DNA from: Oxalobacteraceae sp. CFBP 8761
Lineage (GTDB): Bacteria; Pseudomonadota; Gammaproteobacteria; Burkholderiales; Burkholderiaceae_D
Direction: 5' to 3'
Length of the DNA stretch: 64,000 bases
Assembly (NCBI GenBank): GCA_014841595.1
Contig: JACYUE010000001.1
Location: 1,352,996 to 1,416,995 of the forward strand
The translations under genes and the position numbers were made by a program. Shown here piece by piece: positions 9,234-17,832 of this stretch. Each line of letters starts with the position of its first letter. Positions within the stretch are counted from its first letter, which is position 1. The notes under the pieces are model-generated. The model worked only from the letters and a program-made list of their open reading frames with translations, was not told where the DNA came from and did no database searches.

Positions 9234-10243
9234 TTGTCCGACTGATCCCCGCTGCGCTTGCCCAGCAGGCTGACACCGATCGCGGCGGCGATCAGCACGG
9301 CGCCCACGGCGAGCGTCCGTTCATTCGACGGCGCGCCACTCGGGATGTCGCGGCGTGGCCGGGCAGGGCGCTTCACCATGCCGCTGTGTACGCCGCTGGC
9401 GCCCTGCTGCGGCTCGTACAGCGCCCCTACTGTGTTACCGGTCGGGTCGGCACGCCTGGCCCAGGTTTCCATGAAGCGGTTCATGCCGGACGCGATCAGA
9501 TCCGGCGCCAGTTGCGTCAGCTTCTTGGTCACGTCGGGCGCGCCCAGCACGGTGACGGGCCGCGGCTTGCGCACCAGGGCAACGACGGCATCGGCCACTT
9601 TCTCAGGGGCCAGTACGCCCGGCGGATACGACAGCCTGGCACCGGTGTAGTTGGCCACGTGATGAAAGCCTGGCGTGTCGACGAAGGTCGGGTAGATGTC
9701 GCACACGTGGATGTCGCGCTGCTTGCCAAGCTCGGCGCGCAACGCCTCGCTGAAGCCGCGCAGCCCGAACTTGCTGGCGCCATAGGCCGACGCATACGGC
9801 ATCGCCACGAAGCCGCCCGACGAAATCATGTTGACCCAGATACCGTAGTTCTGTTCCAGGAAGATCGGCATCACGGCGTGCGCGTCGTTCATGTGCGTGA
9901 TCAGGTTGGTCTCGATGACCTGGCGATGGTGCGCGATCGGCACGTCGGCGAACTTGCCAACGACGCCGCTGCCCACATTGCTGAACCAGAGGTCGATCTG
10001 GCCGAGAAGGTCGCGTGCATCCTGTGCGAACGCAGCCACCGCGTCGGCATCGGTGGCGTCGACGACCAGCACGTCGGCATGGCCGCCAGCCTGGCGGCAG
10101 CGCCGGGCGATGTCGTCAAGGCCGTCCTTGCCGCGCGCGCCGAGCACGAGGTGGGCGCCCTGGCGGGCGAAGGCGATGGCAGTGGCGGCGCCGATGCCGC
10201 TGGAGCCGCCCATGATGACGACGCGAAGATGGGATTGGTGCAT
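9230..10243 (-). CDS. SDR family oxidoreductase with C-terminal membrane tail
   Basis: 337-residue NAD(P)-dependent short-chain dehydrogenase. The Rossmann glycine motif is GGSSGIG near residues 12-18, the SNVG motif is near 90, and the catalytic Ser and YxxxK are in ISSGG and YGASK near 140-160. The extra C-terminal part (about 250-337) is a low-complexity linker, then a hydrophobic stretch (TLAVGAVLIAAAIGVSLL) that should be a membrane anchor, then a charged end. The substrate is unknown. A 10-bp inverted repeat lies just upstream of the start. The stop overlaps that of the convergent lipoprotein gene by a few bases. Confidence 0.88.
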   Translation of the reverse strand: MHQSHLRVVIMGGSSGIGAATAIAFARQGAHLVLGARGKDGLDDIARRCRQAGGHADVLVVDATDADAVAAFAQDARDLLGQIDLWFSNVGSGVVGKFADVPIAHHRQVIETNLITHMNDAHAVMPIFLEQNYGIWVNMISSGGFVAMPYASAYGASKFGLRGFSEALRAELGKQRDIHVCDIYPTFVDTPGFHHVANYTGARLSYPPGVLAPEKVADAVVALVRKPRPVTVLGAPDVTKKLTQLAPDLIASGMNRFMETWARRADPTGNTVGALYEPQQGASGVHSGMVKRPARPRRDIPSGAPSNERTLAVGAVLIAAAIGVSLLGKRSGDQSDN

Positions 10244-10257
10244 GGCGTACCCTTATT

Positions 10258-10293
10258 CAATAATTGACGAGTTCGTAGATCGTTCAATTATTG
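10258..10293. promoter_or_regulatory. AT-rich inverted repeat upstream of the SDR gene (likely operator)
   Basis: Perfect 10-base arms CAATAATTGA (10258-10267) and TCAATTATTG (10284-10293) are separated by 16 bases, directly upstream of the SDR start at 10243. The arms are very AT-rich in a GC-rich region. On the minus strand TTGAAC and ATTATT hexamers 17 bases apart lie inside the dyad, so a regulator bound here would cover a promoter. No T-run follows, which speaks against a terminator. Confidence 0.5.
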
Positions 10294-10335
10294 GGGTATT
10301 CCTGCGACGACGTATTTCGAATTCCGCGTGACAAG

Positions 10336-12408
10336 TTAACGCTGTTGCAAGCGCAGCGCATCCGTCGCATCGACGGCGCCGGTGACCGTGTCGGCAATCG
10401 CGAGCCGGACCGTGAAGGTGCTGCCGCGGCCGATGCCGTCGCTGGCGGCGATGACGTCGCCGCCATGCAGGTCGATGATGCTCCTGACCAGGGCCAGCCC
10501 GATACCGAGGCCGCCCTGGGCCCGGTCCGGCGAGCGTTCGGCCTGGGTGAACAGGTCGAACATGCGCGGCAACAGCGACGCATCGATGCCAACCCCGTTG
10601 TCGTGCACGGTGATGGCCACGGTCTTCGCTTCGCGCGCCACCGTCAACGCAATGCGTCCGCCGTGGGACGTGTACTTCGCTGCGTTGTTGAGCAGGTTGG
10701 CCAGCACCTGGACCAGGCGGTGCGCATCGCCGGCGATGTGGGCGCCGGCGGCATCGCCCGTCACGCTCAAGGTATGGCCGCGCGCCGTGATCAACGGCTG
10801 CGACTGCTCGACGGCATTGGCCACGAGCTGCATCGGGTCGAGCAGCGCCCGGTCCAGCTTGATCAGGCCGCGGGTGACGCGCGACACGTCGAGCAGGTCG
10901 TCGACCAGCGACGTCATGTGGCGCACCTGGCGGCTGATCACTTCGCTCGAGCGCCGTACCCGTTCTTCGTTGGCGGTGCCGAACTTGAGCATCTCTGCGG
11001 CCGCGGCGATCGGCGCCAGCGGGTTGCGCAGCTCGTGCGCCAGCATGGCCAGGAACTCGTCCTTGCGACGGTCCTGATCCTGCAGCGAACCGTACAGCCG
11101 CGCATTCTCGAAACCGGTGGCGGCGATCGACGCCAGTTGCACGAGAATGGCTTCGTCCTCGTCCGTGAAGTCGCCCTCGAACCGGTCGGATGCCTGGATC
11201 AGGCCGATGTTCTTGCCCATGCGGTCGATCAGCGGCACGGCCAGCCAGCCGCGCAGCACCGGATGGGCACCGGCATGCTCGCCAAAGCCGCGCCAGGCCG
11301 GATGCGCTTCGAGCTGCGCTTGCGTGAGGCGCATCACGCGGTTGTCGCGGCACACCTGCGCGTAGATTCCGGAGCCGTCTGTTTTGGCATCGTAGCCGCG
11401 GTAAGCGGCGTACTTGTCCGACAGCGAGACGGCATTGATGGCCTGCTTCCAGCCACCCGCTTCGGTCAGCGAAACAACTGCCTGGTGGGTCTGCAGGATG
11501 TCGCGCACGGCCGTCACCAGCGCCTGCGCGATGTCTTCGGCCGCCAGCACCGTGTGCAGCGTGCGGGCCGCCTGCGCGACCTTGGCCAGCAGGGCGCTGT
11601 TGCGTTTTTCGCGATCGAGCCGCTGGGCCAGTTCGAGTTCGGCCGCGATCATGTCGTGGATGTCGGTGTTGGCGCCGATCCACTCGCGGATCGTGCCGTC
11701 GTCGGCCAGGATCGGGATGCCCTTGACCGCGGTCCAGCGGTAGCTGCCGTCGGCGCTGCGCAGCCGGTATTTTGTCTCGAACACCGAGCGCGCGGCAACG
11801 CAGGCCAGCCACAGAGACTGGGCCGGTGCGCGATCGTCGGGGTGCAGGGCATCGACCCAGCCGAAATCCTTCCATTCGTCGTAGGTCTGGCCGGTATAGG
11901 CGCGCCAGGACGGCGAGTCTTCCAGCACGCGGCCATCCGGGGTATTCGACCAGACGATCTGCGACGTGGCCATCACGAGCGAGCGGAAGCGCTGCTCGCG
12001 CAGGCGCAGCGCACTGTCGGCCGCCATGCGCTCGGTGATGTCCTCGTGCATGAGCATCACTTCAAGCGTGTTGCCGGCCTTGTCCTTGATGGGCCGCGCC
12101 TTCGCGGTAACCCAGCGCTTCGGACCGTGACCATCGAGCGCGCTGACGTCGTACAGCGCAGCCGGCAATTCAACCGGTTCCCCCTGCAGCGCCCGCGCCA
12201 GCAGCGCGCCGATGCCGTTGTCGGCCAGTTGCGGATCGTGCAGCACGTTGTAGTCGCCCAGCACGTACGCCATCAGCGGCGTGCCTTCGTGGATCTGCCA
12301 CAGGCTTTCCCAGGCCTTGTTGACACGCGTGGTGTGCCCGGATGGCGCGAGGATCTGGATGCTGATTGGCGCCTGTTCGAACAGGGCCTGGAAACGGGTG
12401 TCGGGCAT
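10336..12408 (-). CDS. PAS-PAS-GAF sensor histidine kinase
   Basis: 690-residue soluble kinase. There are two N-terminal PAS domains (about 1-130 and 135-260, the second with the PAC signature WIGANTDIHD). A GAF domain follows (about 280-440). Then come HisKA with the phosphoacceptor histidine in AMLAHELRNPLAP and HATPase_c with N box NLLNNAAKY and G boxes DNGVGI and GGLGIGLAL. No receiver domain and no membrane segment is seen. I choose ATG 12408; the longer frame begins with TTG at 12534 and its extra residues look like intergenic sequence. No response regulator is adjacent, so it is an orphan kinase. Confidence 0.88.
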   Translation of the reverse strand: MPDTRFQALFEQAPISIQILAPSGHTTRVNKAWESLWQIHEGTPLMAYVLGDYNVLHDPQLADNGIGALLARALQGEPVELPAALYDVSALDGHGPKRWVTAKARPIKDKAGNTLEVMLMHEDITERMAADSALRLREQRFRSLVMATSQIVWSNTPDGRVLEDSPSWRAYTGQTYDEWKDFGWVDALHPDDRAPAQSLWLACVAARSVFETKYRLRSADGSYRWTAVKGIPILADDGTIREWIGANTDIHDMIAAELELAQRLDREKRNSALLAKVAQAARTLHTVLAAEDIAQALVTAVRDILQTHQAVVSLTEAGGWKQAINAVSLSDKYAAYRGYDAKTDGSGIYAQVCRDNRVMRLTQAQLEAHPAWRGFGEHAGAHPVLRGWLAVPLIDRMGKNIGLIQASDRFEGDFTDEDEAILVQLASIAATGFENARLYGSLQDQDRRKDEFLAMLAHELRNPLAPIAAAAEMLKFGTANEERVRRSSEVISRQVRHMTSLVDDLLDVSRVTRGLIKLDRALLDPMQLVANAVEQSQPLITARGHTLSVTGDAAGAHIAGDAHRLVQVLANLLNNAAKYTSHGGRIALTVAREAKTVAITVHDNGVGIDASLLPRMFDLFTQAERSPDRAQGGLGIGLALVRSIIDLHGGDVIAASDGIGRGSTFTVRLAIADTVTGAVDATDALRLQQR

Positions 12409-12563
12409 GCTGGCTGATTCTGCTTCTAATCCTGATTCGGGGAACGTACCGCGCGCAGTGGAAGACAAAGCGCACGTGGACTGATGTTTGTTGTTGGAAC
12501 CGCATGATGTCACAGCGTGGCCGTCTTGATGCAAGATTATCGGGTCGCGCCGGCTCGGGCGTG

Positions 12564-13157
12564 TCAGGGCAGCTTGCCCTTGCCGTTTCCCTTGCCGTTT
12601 CCCTTGCCATTACCCTCACCGGACATGGGCTTCGGCAGGCCGATCTGGCGCGTGCCGGCCAGGCGGTCATGCAGGAACTGCCGGTCGCGGTCGAGCCAGG
12701 CCGTTGCTGCCCAGGCAGCAACGCCGAGTGCGAGTGCGATCGCGATGTCGGCCTTCGCATGCAGCCCGAAGGCCGCGCAGACGATCAGCGCGGGCGCAAA
12801 CCAGCCCCAGGCGGCCAGGTAGCGCACGATGGCGACGCGCCAGGGCAGGCGGGCATGGCCCGGCTTGACGAGCTTGATGCGCCAGGTCTTCATCGCCAGC
12901 GTGTGCCCGCTGTCGCGCCAGCACCAGGTGAAGTACAGGCCCGTGATCACGAACAGGTACACCTTCAGACCGTGCTGGAAGAGGGGATCCTGGCGGTTGC
13001 CGGTAACGAGCAGATACAGCAGGACGGCCAGCATCTCGACCGCGAACAGCAGGAAGAATTCATAGATCATGACGGCCAGGCGCCGCTTGATCGTGGGCGT
13101 GCCGGCGGCCGCCAGTGCAGCCTCGGGCAACATGACCGGTGGCTCAGTTGCCGGCAT
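12564..13157 (-). CDS. RDD family membrane protein
   Basis: About 197 residues with the RDD domain: the first helix begins near residue 15 (TIKRRLAVMIYEFFLLFAVEM), then YLFVITGLYFTWCWRDSGHTLAMKTWRI, and a third and fourth helix near 110-150. RDD proteins are inner-membrane proteins of mostly unknown or transport-related role. The C-terminus ends in a Gly-Lys-Asn repeat tail (GNGKGNGKGNGK) coded by a 12-base tandem repeat. ATG 13157 overlaps the DUF3106 stop by 14 bases; ATG 13133 is an alternative. It is the last gene of the sigma factor-DUF3619-DUF3106-RDD operon. Confidence 0.82.
   Translation of the reverse strand: MPATEPPVMLPEAALAAAGTPTIKRRLAVMIYEFFLLFAVEMLAVLLYLLVTGNRQDPLFQHGLKVYLFVITGLYFTWCWRDSGHTLAMKTWRIKLVKPGHARLPWRVAIVRYLAAWGWFAPALIVCAAFGLHAKADIAIALALGVAAWAATAWLDRDRQFLHDRLAGTRQIGLPKPMSGEGNGKGNGKGNGKGKLP
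12574..12615 (-). repeat. 12-bp tandem repeat coding the Gly-Lys-Asn tail of the RDD protein
   Basis: The plus-strand unit TTGCCGTTTCCC occurs at 12580-12591 and 12592-12603, with a diverged copy TTGCCATTACCC at 12604-12615 and a half unit before. It encodes the basic GKGN repeat at the C-terminus and could vary in copy number. Confidence 0.8.
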
Positions 13158-13923
13158 TGGCGGCCTGCGCGGTACCGGGCTGGACGCCTGATGTGGCGAC
13201 AGCGCCGCCATTTGCGGGCGCTGCCGGGGCAGGCGCGAGCGGCGGCACGGTGCTCGGTGTTGGCGCAACGGGCGCCGGCACGACGGCAATCGCCGACGGC
13301 GGCGGCGTATCGGGCGTGCCGATCAGCACGCACTCGGCGCCGCGGCGCGTCGTGTTTGCCGCGCACGGCATCGGCACGACCAGTTGCGGAGCGTCCGGCA
13401 ACGCGATCGGCGCACTCTTTTGCAGCGTGGAGGGCTTGCTGGCCAGCTTGCGCTTTTCTTCGGCCGACAGCTGCTTGTAGTTTTCCCAGTTGGCGGCCTT
13501 GTCGCCCTGCGCCAGCTTGTTGGTCTTGCTGAAGTTTTCGCGCGCCAGGTCACGCTGCTGGGGCGTGAGTTTCATCCACTGGCGCATGCGTTCCTGCACG
13601 CGTTGCTGCTCGGCCGGGGCCATCGAGGCAAAGCGGGCCGAGACCTCGATCCAGCGGCGCTTGCGCGCGCCTTCCATGCGGTCCCATTCGGGCGCGAGCG
13701 GTGCAAGCGCCACCTGTTGCGCACTGCTCAGGTCGCGCCACAGCGGCTTGTCAGGGGCCTTGCGCAGCGGGCGCACGCTCGCGATCGTCTCGGTGGCTGC
13801 CGGCAGGATGGACGGCGTCTCGAGGCGATCGACGATCACCCAGGCCAGCGCAGCAGCGGCCACCACGCCGATGACGGTCTTCAGCACGGGGAAACGCGAT
13901 CTCGAGACGTTCTTCTTGGTCAT
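13144..13923 (-). CDS. DUF3106 domain protein, membrane-anchored
   Basis: 259 residues. A single N-terminal hydrophobic helix (VLKTVIGVVAAAALAWVIV, about 13-31) should anchor or export it. Residues about 58-165 are a DUF3106 domain rich in Trp, Arg and Glu (PLWRDLSSAQQVALAPL, RMRQWMKLTPQQR, ENYKQLSAEEK). The C-terminal third is Pro/Ala-rich and probably disordered. DUF3106 proteins have no established function. Its ATG overlaps the stop of DUF3619 as ATGA, so the two are translationally coupled. It may be a periplasmic partner of the sigma/DUF3619 pair, but that is inference from context. Confidence 0.85.
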   Translation of the reverse strand: MTKKNVSRSRFPVLKTVIGVVAAAALAWVIVDRLETPSILPAATETIASVRPLRKAPDKPLWRDLSSAQQVALAPLAPEWDRMEGARKRRWIEVSARFASMAPAEQQRVQERMRQWMKLTPQQRDLARENFSKTNKLAQGDKAANWENYKQLSAEEKRKLASKPSTLQKSAPIALPDAPQLVVPMPCAANTTRRGAECVLIGTPDTPPPSAIAVVPAPVAPTPSTVPPLAPAPAAPANGGAVATSGVQPGTAQAANAGN

Positions 13924-14306
13924 TGCTGGCGCTGCTGCGACTCCAGATAGGCGTTGAAACCCGGGTCGAGATAGGCCGTCAGCGGCAATTCGTCGGCCAG
14001 CACAGCGGCGTCGATGTCAGCCAGTGCGGCCAGTTGCTGCTGTTGTTCATGCTCGTAGAAGCCGCCCATGCCAATGACCAGTGCCAGGAGCGGCACGGCG
14101 ATGGCCAGGCGCGACACGGCCGGCCCGGCAAGAAATGCACCCAGCCCGCGCCAGCCGAAGCCGGCCCTGGCGTCGGGCTTCTTGCGCGCCATGGCCGCCG
14201 CGCGTGCGGCGGCCAGCCTGTCAACCGTCGAGGCCGGCAGGTGGTCGAGCTGTTCGTCCAGCGCGTGGCGTATCTTGTACGCCAGATTGATGTCGTCGAT
14301 GTTCAT
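13920..14306 (-). CDS. DUF3619 family single-pass membrane protein (possible anti-sigma factor)
   Basis: 128 residues: a cytoplasmic N-terminus of about 60 residues (KIRHALDEQLDHLPAS), one membrane helix (LAIAVPLLALVIGMGGFYE, about 70-88) and a short periplasmic C-terminus. The start ATG 14306 overlaps the sigma factor stop as ATGA. This topology and its place directly behind an ECF sigma gene are those of anti-sigma factors, although no zinc-binding HxxxCxxC motif is present. DUF3619 itself is uncharacterised, so the anti-sigma role is inference. Confidence 0.82.
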   Translation of the reverse strand: MNIDDINLAYKIRHALDEQLDHLPASTVDRLAAARAAAMARKKPDARAGFGWRGLGAFLAGPAVSRLAIAVPLLALVIGMGGFYEHEQQQQLAALADIDAAVLADELPLTAYLDPGFNAYLESQQRQQ

Positions 14307-14875
14307 AGTGTGATTCCCTTGGCCTGGAGCGCTGCCGCGAGGGCGTGGGTGGCGCGCGAGCAATGCGTTTTGACGCTGCCCTCCGAGCATCCCATTGCTG
14401 CCGCCGTTTCGGCGACGTCCATATCTTGCCAGTAACGCATGAGGAAGGCTTCCCGTTGACGCGTCGGGAGTTTTTGTACTTCGTCATCGATCAAGCGCAA
14501 GGTCTGGGTACGCTCGACCTGGTCCGCGCTCGACTCTGCGGCCGCCGAACCCTGCTCGGCCTCGAGTGAGGCGAGTATATCAAAGTCATCATCGTCGTTT
14601 CCGTCGCCCCGCCCGAAGCCCGAGAACAGGCTGACCCAGGTATTGCGCACTTTCTCGCGGCGGAAGTAATCGAGGATCGTCGTCTGCAGGATGCGCTGGA
14701 ACAGCATCGGCAGCTCGGCTGCCGGCTTGTCGCCGTATTTTTCGGCGAGCTTGATCATCGCGTCCTGCACGATGTCCAGCGCCGATTCGTCCTTGCGAAC
14801 CGCATAGACCGCCTGCTTGAACGCGCGCCGTTCGACATTCTGCAGAAAGTCGTTAAGTTCTTTGTCTGTGGCCAT
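14303..14875 (-). CDS. ECF-type RNA polymerase sigma factor
   Basis: 190 residues. Region 2 is at about 10-80 (ESALDIVQDAMIKLAEKYG, then MLFQRILQTTILDYFRREK). An acidic linker carries a run of aspartates (GDGNDDDDFDIL). Region 4 is at about 125-180, with QKLPTRQREAFLMRYWQD and the helix-turn-helix MDVAETAAAMGCSEGSVKTH. It heads a four-gene minus-strand operon with DUF3619, DUF3106 and RDD genes, linked by ATGA overlaps. Its target promoters are not known. Confidence 0.92.
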   Translation of the reverse strand: MATDKELNDFLQNVERRAFKQAVYAVRKDESALDIVQDAMIKLAEKYGDKPAAELPMLFQRILQTTILDYFRREKVRNTWVSLFSGFGRGDGNDDDDFDILASLEAEQGSAAAESSADQVERTQTLRLIDDEVQKLPTRQREAFLMRYWQDMDVAETAAAMGCSEGSVKTHCSRATHALAAALQAKGITL

Positions 14876-15096
14876 GCAGGTTCAGGGGGAGGCGCGCAAG
14901 TGGGTCGTGCTTTAGGGAAAACTGTCGCATCCTAGCAAAAAACCATCCGGCCTGCATCGGAATCGCTCAGCCGCCAGTTCTGCCATGCCGCTTGCATGGG
15001 GTGCAAAAACTGCATGACGATAGCTGAAATCATTCGTTGTTGGGGCTGTCAGGCGTGGCTATCGTAACAACACGATCATTCAGCCAGGCCATCGCC

Positions 15097-15972
15097 ATGC
15101 CACTCGATTCTGCCCGTCAATCCTTTGCCATCCATCCGTTTCCCGGCGCGCCACTGGGCGCCGAAGTCGTCGGCCTCGACCTGTCGCTGCCGCTAGCCAC
15201 GTCCGATCTTGCGCGGCTGCACCGCGCGCATCTCGACCATCACGTGCTCGTGTTTCGCGACCAGCACATCACGCCCGCGCAGCAGGTGGACTTCAGCCGC
15301 CACTTCGGCGCGCTGCAAATCCACGTGCTGCGCAATTTCCAGTTGCCCGGGCAACCCGAGGTGCTGGTGATTTCGAATATCCAGCAGGACGGCAAGCCGG
15401 TCGGGCTGGGCGACGCCGGCCACTTCTGGCATTCCGACCTGTCCTATAAAGAGACGCCGAGCCTGGGCTCGATGCTCCATGCGCAGGAGTTGCCGGCCGT
15501 GGGCGGCGACACGTTGTTTGCCAACCAGCATACAGCGTGGGACGCGTTGCCAGATGACCTCAAGCGTGAGGTCGAAGGATTACAGGCCGAGCACTGGTAC
15601 CTGGCGCGCTATGACGAACTGCGCCAGCGCAACCCGTACCGGCCGCAGCTGACCCAAACCCAGATCGACGAAGTCAAGCCGGTCAGCCACCCGGTGGTGC
15701 GCACGCACCCCGAGACGGGCCGCCGCGCGCTGTTCGTCAGCGAGCATTTCACAACGCGCATCCTGGGCGTGTCCGAACAGCGCAGCCGTGAACTGCTCGA
15801 TTTGCTGTTCGATTACGGCACCCGTGCCGAACATGTCTATCGCCACCAGTGGCAGCCCCACGACATGGTGTTCTGGGACAACCGCTCGCTGATGCACCTG
15901 GCCGCCGGTTGCCCGGACCACCTGCGCCGCAAGCTGTACCGCACGACGATCGAAGGCGACGTGCCTTTCTGA
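15097..15972 (+). CDS. TauD/TfdA family Fe(II)/2-oxoglutarate dioxygenase
   Basis: 291-residue non-haem iron dioxygenase. The iron ligands are visible: His and Asp in FWHSDLSY near residue 110 and the distal His in DNRSLMHLA near 268, followed by the 2-oxoglutarate-binding Arg in RRKLYRTTIEG. TauD-type enzymes release sulfite from taurine or act on related compounds; the substrate here is not proven. The neighbouring ABC importer genes of the taurine/sulfonate type support a sulfonate role. ATG 15097 is preferred over 15037 because the conserved N-terminus (FAIHPFPGAPLGAEVVG) begins soon after. Confidence 0.87.
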   Translation: MPLDSARQSFAIHPFPGAPLGAEVVGLDLSLPLATSDLARLHRAHLDHHVLVFRDQHITPAQQVDFSRHFGALQIHVLRNFQLPGQPEVLVISNIQQDGKPVGLGDAGHFWHSDLSYKETPSLGSMLHAQELPAVGGDTLFANQHTAWDALPDDLKREVEGLQAEHWYLARYDELRQRNPYRPQLTQTQIDEVKPVSHPVVRTHPETGRRALFVSEHFTTRILGVSEQRSRELLDLLFDYGTRAEHVYRHQWQPHDMVFWDNRSLMHLAAGCPDHLRRKLYRTTIEGDVPF

Positions 15973-15989
15973 CCCATTCCAGGATACCC

Positions 15990-16994
15990 ATGAATCTCAC
16001 TACAAAATTGTTGGCACTGGCCGCAGCGCTGACGTTGGCGCTGCCGTCAATGGCCCAGGCCGAAGGCAAGATCCGCGTGGCCGAGCAGTTTGGCGTGGTC
16101 TATCTGCTGCTGAATGTGGCGCAAGACCAGAAGCTCATCGAAAAGCATGGCAGGAAGCAGGGGATCGATGTCGACGTGGACTGGGTCAAGCTGTCGGGTG
16201 GCGCGGTCGTCAACGACGCGCTGCTCTCCGGCTCCATCGACGTGGCCGGCGCCGGGGTCGGCCCGTTGATGACGATCTGGGATCGCACCAGGGGCCGCCA
16301 GAACGTGCGCGGCATCGCGTCGCTGGGGAGTTTTCCGTATTACCTCGTCAGCACCAATCCGGCCGTCAAGACGATTGCCGACTTCAGCGCGAAAGACCGG
16401 ATTGCGTTGCCGGCCGTGACGGTGTCGGTGCAGGCGCGCATTCTGCAAATGGCGGCGGCGAAACAGTGGGGCCTGGCCGGGTTCAAGAAGCTCGATCCGC
16501 TCACGCAGACGGTGCCGCATCCGGATGCGGCCGCTGCCCTCATCGCCGGCAAGACCGAATTGAATGCGCACTTCGCCGCGCCACCGTTCCAGCAACTCGA
16601 GCTGGCGGGCAACCCTAATGCGCACATCGTGCTCGACTCGTACCAGGTGCTGGGCGGGCCGTCGTCGGCCACGGTGCTGTATGCCACCGAGAAGTACGTG
16701 AAAGACAATCCGAAGACCTATCGCGCCTTCATCGATGCGCTGGCCGAAGCGGCCCGGTATATTGCGGCCAATCCGGAAGGCGCGGCCGATGCCTATCTGC
16801 GCGTGAACAAGGGCAGCGTCGACCGGGCGCTGCTGCTCAAGGTCATCAAGGACCCGAAGACGCAGTTCGGCGTGGCGCCGCAAAACACGCTGGGCCTGGC
16901 GCAGTTCCTGCATCAGGTCGGCGCCATCAAGAACAGGCCGTCATCGTGGCGCGATTACTTCTTCGCGCATCCGGCCATTGCCAACGGAAGCTGA
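15990..16994 (+). CDS. ABC transporter substrate-binding protein (nitrate/sulfonate/taurine type)
   Basis: 334 residues with a clear signal peptide (KLLALAAALTLALPSMAQAEG, cut near residue 24). The mature part has the NMT1/SsuA-like periplasmic fold (IRVAEQFGVVYLLLNVAQDQ; DVAGAGVGPLMTIWD). It captures the ligand for the ATPase and permease coded next. The start 15990 follows the dioxygenase stop by 17 bases with an AGGA site. The binding protein alone does not tell taurine from aliphatic sulfonates or thiamine precursors. Confidence 0.88.
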   Translation: MNLTTKLLALAAALTLALPSMAQAEGKIRVAEQFGVVYLLLNVAQDQKLIEKHGRKQGIDVDVDWVKLSGGAVVNDALLSGSIDVAGAGVGPLMTIWDRTRGRQNVRGIASLGSFPYYLVSTNPAVKTIADFSAKDRIALPAVTVSVQARILQMAAAKQWGLAGFKKLDPLTQTVPHPDAAAALIAGKTELNAHFAAPPFQQLELAGNPNAHIVLDSYQVLGGPSSATVLYATEKYVKDNPKTYRAFIDALAEAARYIAANPEGAADAYLRVNKGSVDRALLLKVIKDPKTQFGVAPQNTLGLAQFLHQVGAIKNRPSSWRDYFFAHPAIANGS

Positions 16995-16995
16995 T

Positions 16996-17832
16996 ATGCG
17001 CGCCATTGCCCCCTTTAATCTGGTGCCGCCGGAACCGTTGCTGCGAGCCCAACATGTCACGCTGGAATATGCCAGCGAGCGCGGCGTCGTGCGCGCGACC
17101 GACGATGTGAGCTTCGATGTCTACCGGGGCGACCGCTTCGTGCTGCTGGGGCCGTCAGGCTGCGGCAAGTCGACGCTGCTGAAAGCCATCGGCGGCTTCA
17201 TCGCGCCACGCGCAGGTAGCCTGCACCTGGGCGGCACGCCCGTCACGGGGCCGGGCCCGGACCGCATCGTCGTGTTCCAGGAATTCGATCAGCTGCCGCC
17301 GTGGAAGACAGTGAAGCAGAATGTCATGTTCCCGATGCTGGCCGGTGGTATTGCGCGGGCCGAGGCCGAGGCGCGTGCCCGCCACTGGCTGGGCAAGGTC
17401 GGGCTGGCGCGGTTTGCCGATGCGTATCCGCACACGCTGTCGGGCGGCATGAAAGCGCGTGTGGCGATTGCGCGCGCGCTGGCGATGCAGCCGGCCGTGC
17501 TGCTGATGGACGAGCCGTTCGCCGCACTCGATGCGCTGACCCGGCGCAGCATGCAGGAAGAGCTGCAGGCGCTGTGGGACGAGATCGGCTTCACGATGCT
17601 GTTCGTGACGCACTCGATCGAAGAGGCGCTGGTGGTGGGCAACCGTATCCTGCTGCTCTCGCCGCACCCGGGCCGCGTGCGCGCCGAACTCAATAGTCAC
17701 CAGTTCAGCCTGGCCAGCGCGGGCAGCCACGAGTTTCAGGCCGCCACGCAGCGCATCCACGCGCTGCTGTTCGGTGCAGATGATGCTGCTGCGCCGGCCG
17801 TGCAACCACAACCGGCGCAGGTGCAACCATGA
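16996..17832 (+). CDS. ABC transporter ATP-binding protein (sulfonate/taurine type)
   Basis: 278 residues. Walker A is GPSGCGKST (near 48-56), the Q loop VFQEFDQLPPW, the signature LSGGMKAR, Walker B VLLMDEPFAALD and the switch histidine in FVTHSIEEA. It energises the importer formed with the permease downstream and is closest in type to TauB/SsuB ATPases. ATG 16996 follows the binding-protein stop by one base. Its stop overlaps the permease start as ATGA, showing a tight operon. Confidence 0.92.
   Translation: MRAIAPFNLVPPEPLLRAQHVTLEYASERGVVRATDDVSFDVYRGDRFVLLGPSGCGKSTLLKAIGGFIAPRAGSLHLGGTPVTGPGPDRIVVFQEFDQLPPWKTVKQNVMFPMLAGGIARAEAEARARHWLGKVGLARFADAYPHTLSGGMKARVAIARALAMQPAVLLMDEPFAALDALTRRSMQEELQALWDEIGFTMLFVTHSIEEALVVGNRILLLSPHPGRVRAELNSHQFSLASAGSHEFQAATQRIHALLFGADDAAAPAVQPQPAQVQP

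Noticed and set aside
10291..12417. A 708-codon plus-strand frame opposite the PAS/GAF histidine kinase
   Set aside because: It mirrors the kinase codon by codon and has no domain of its own.
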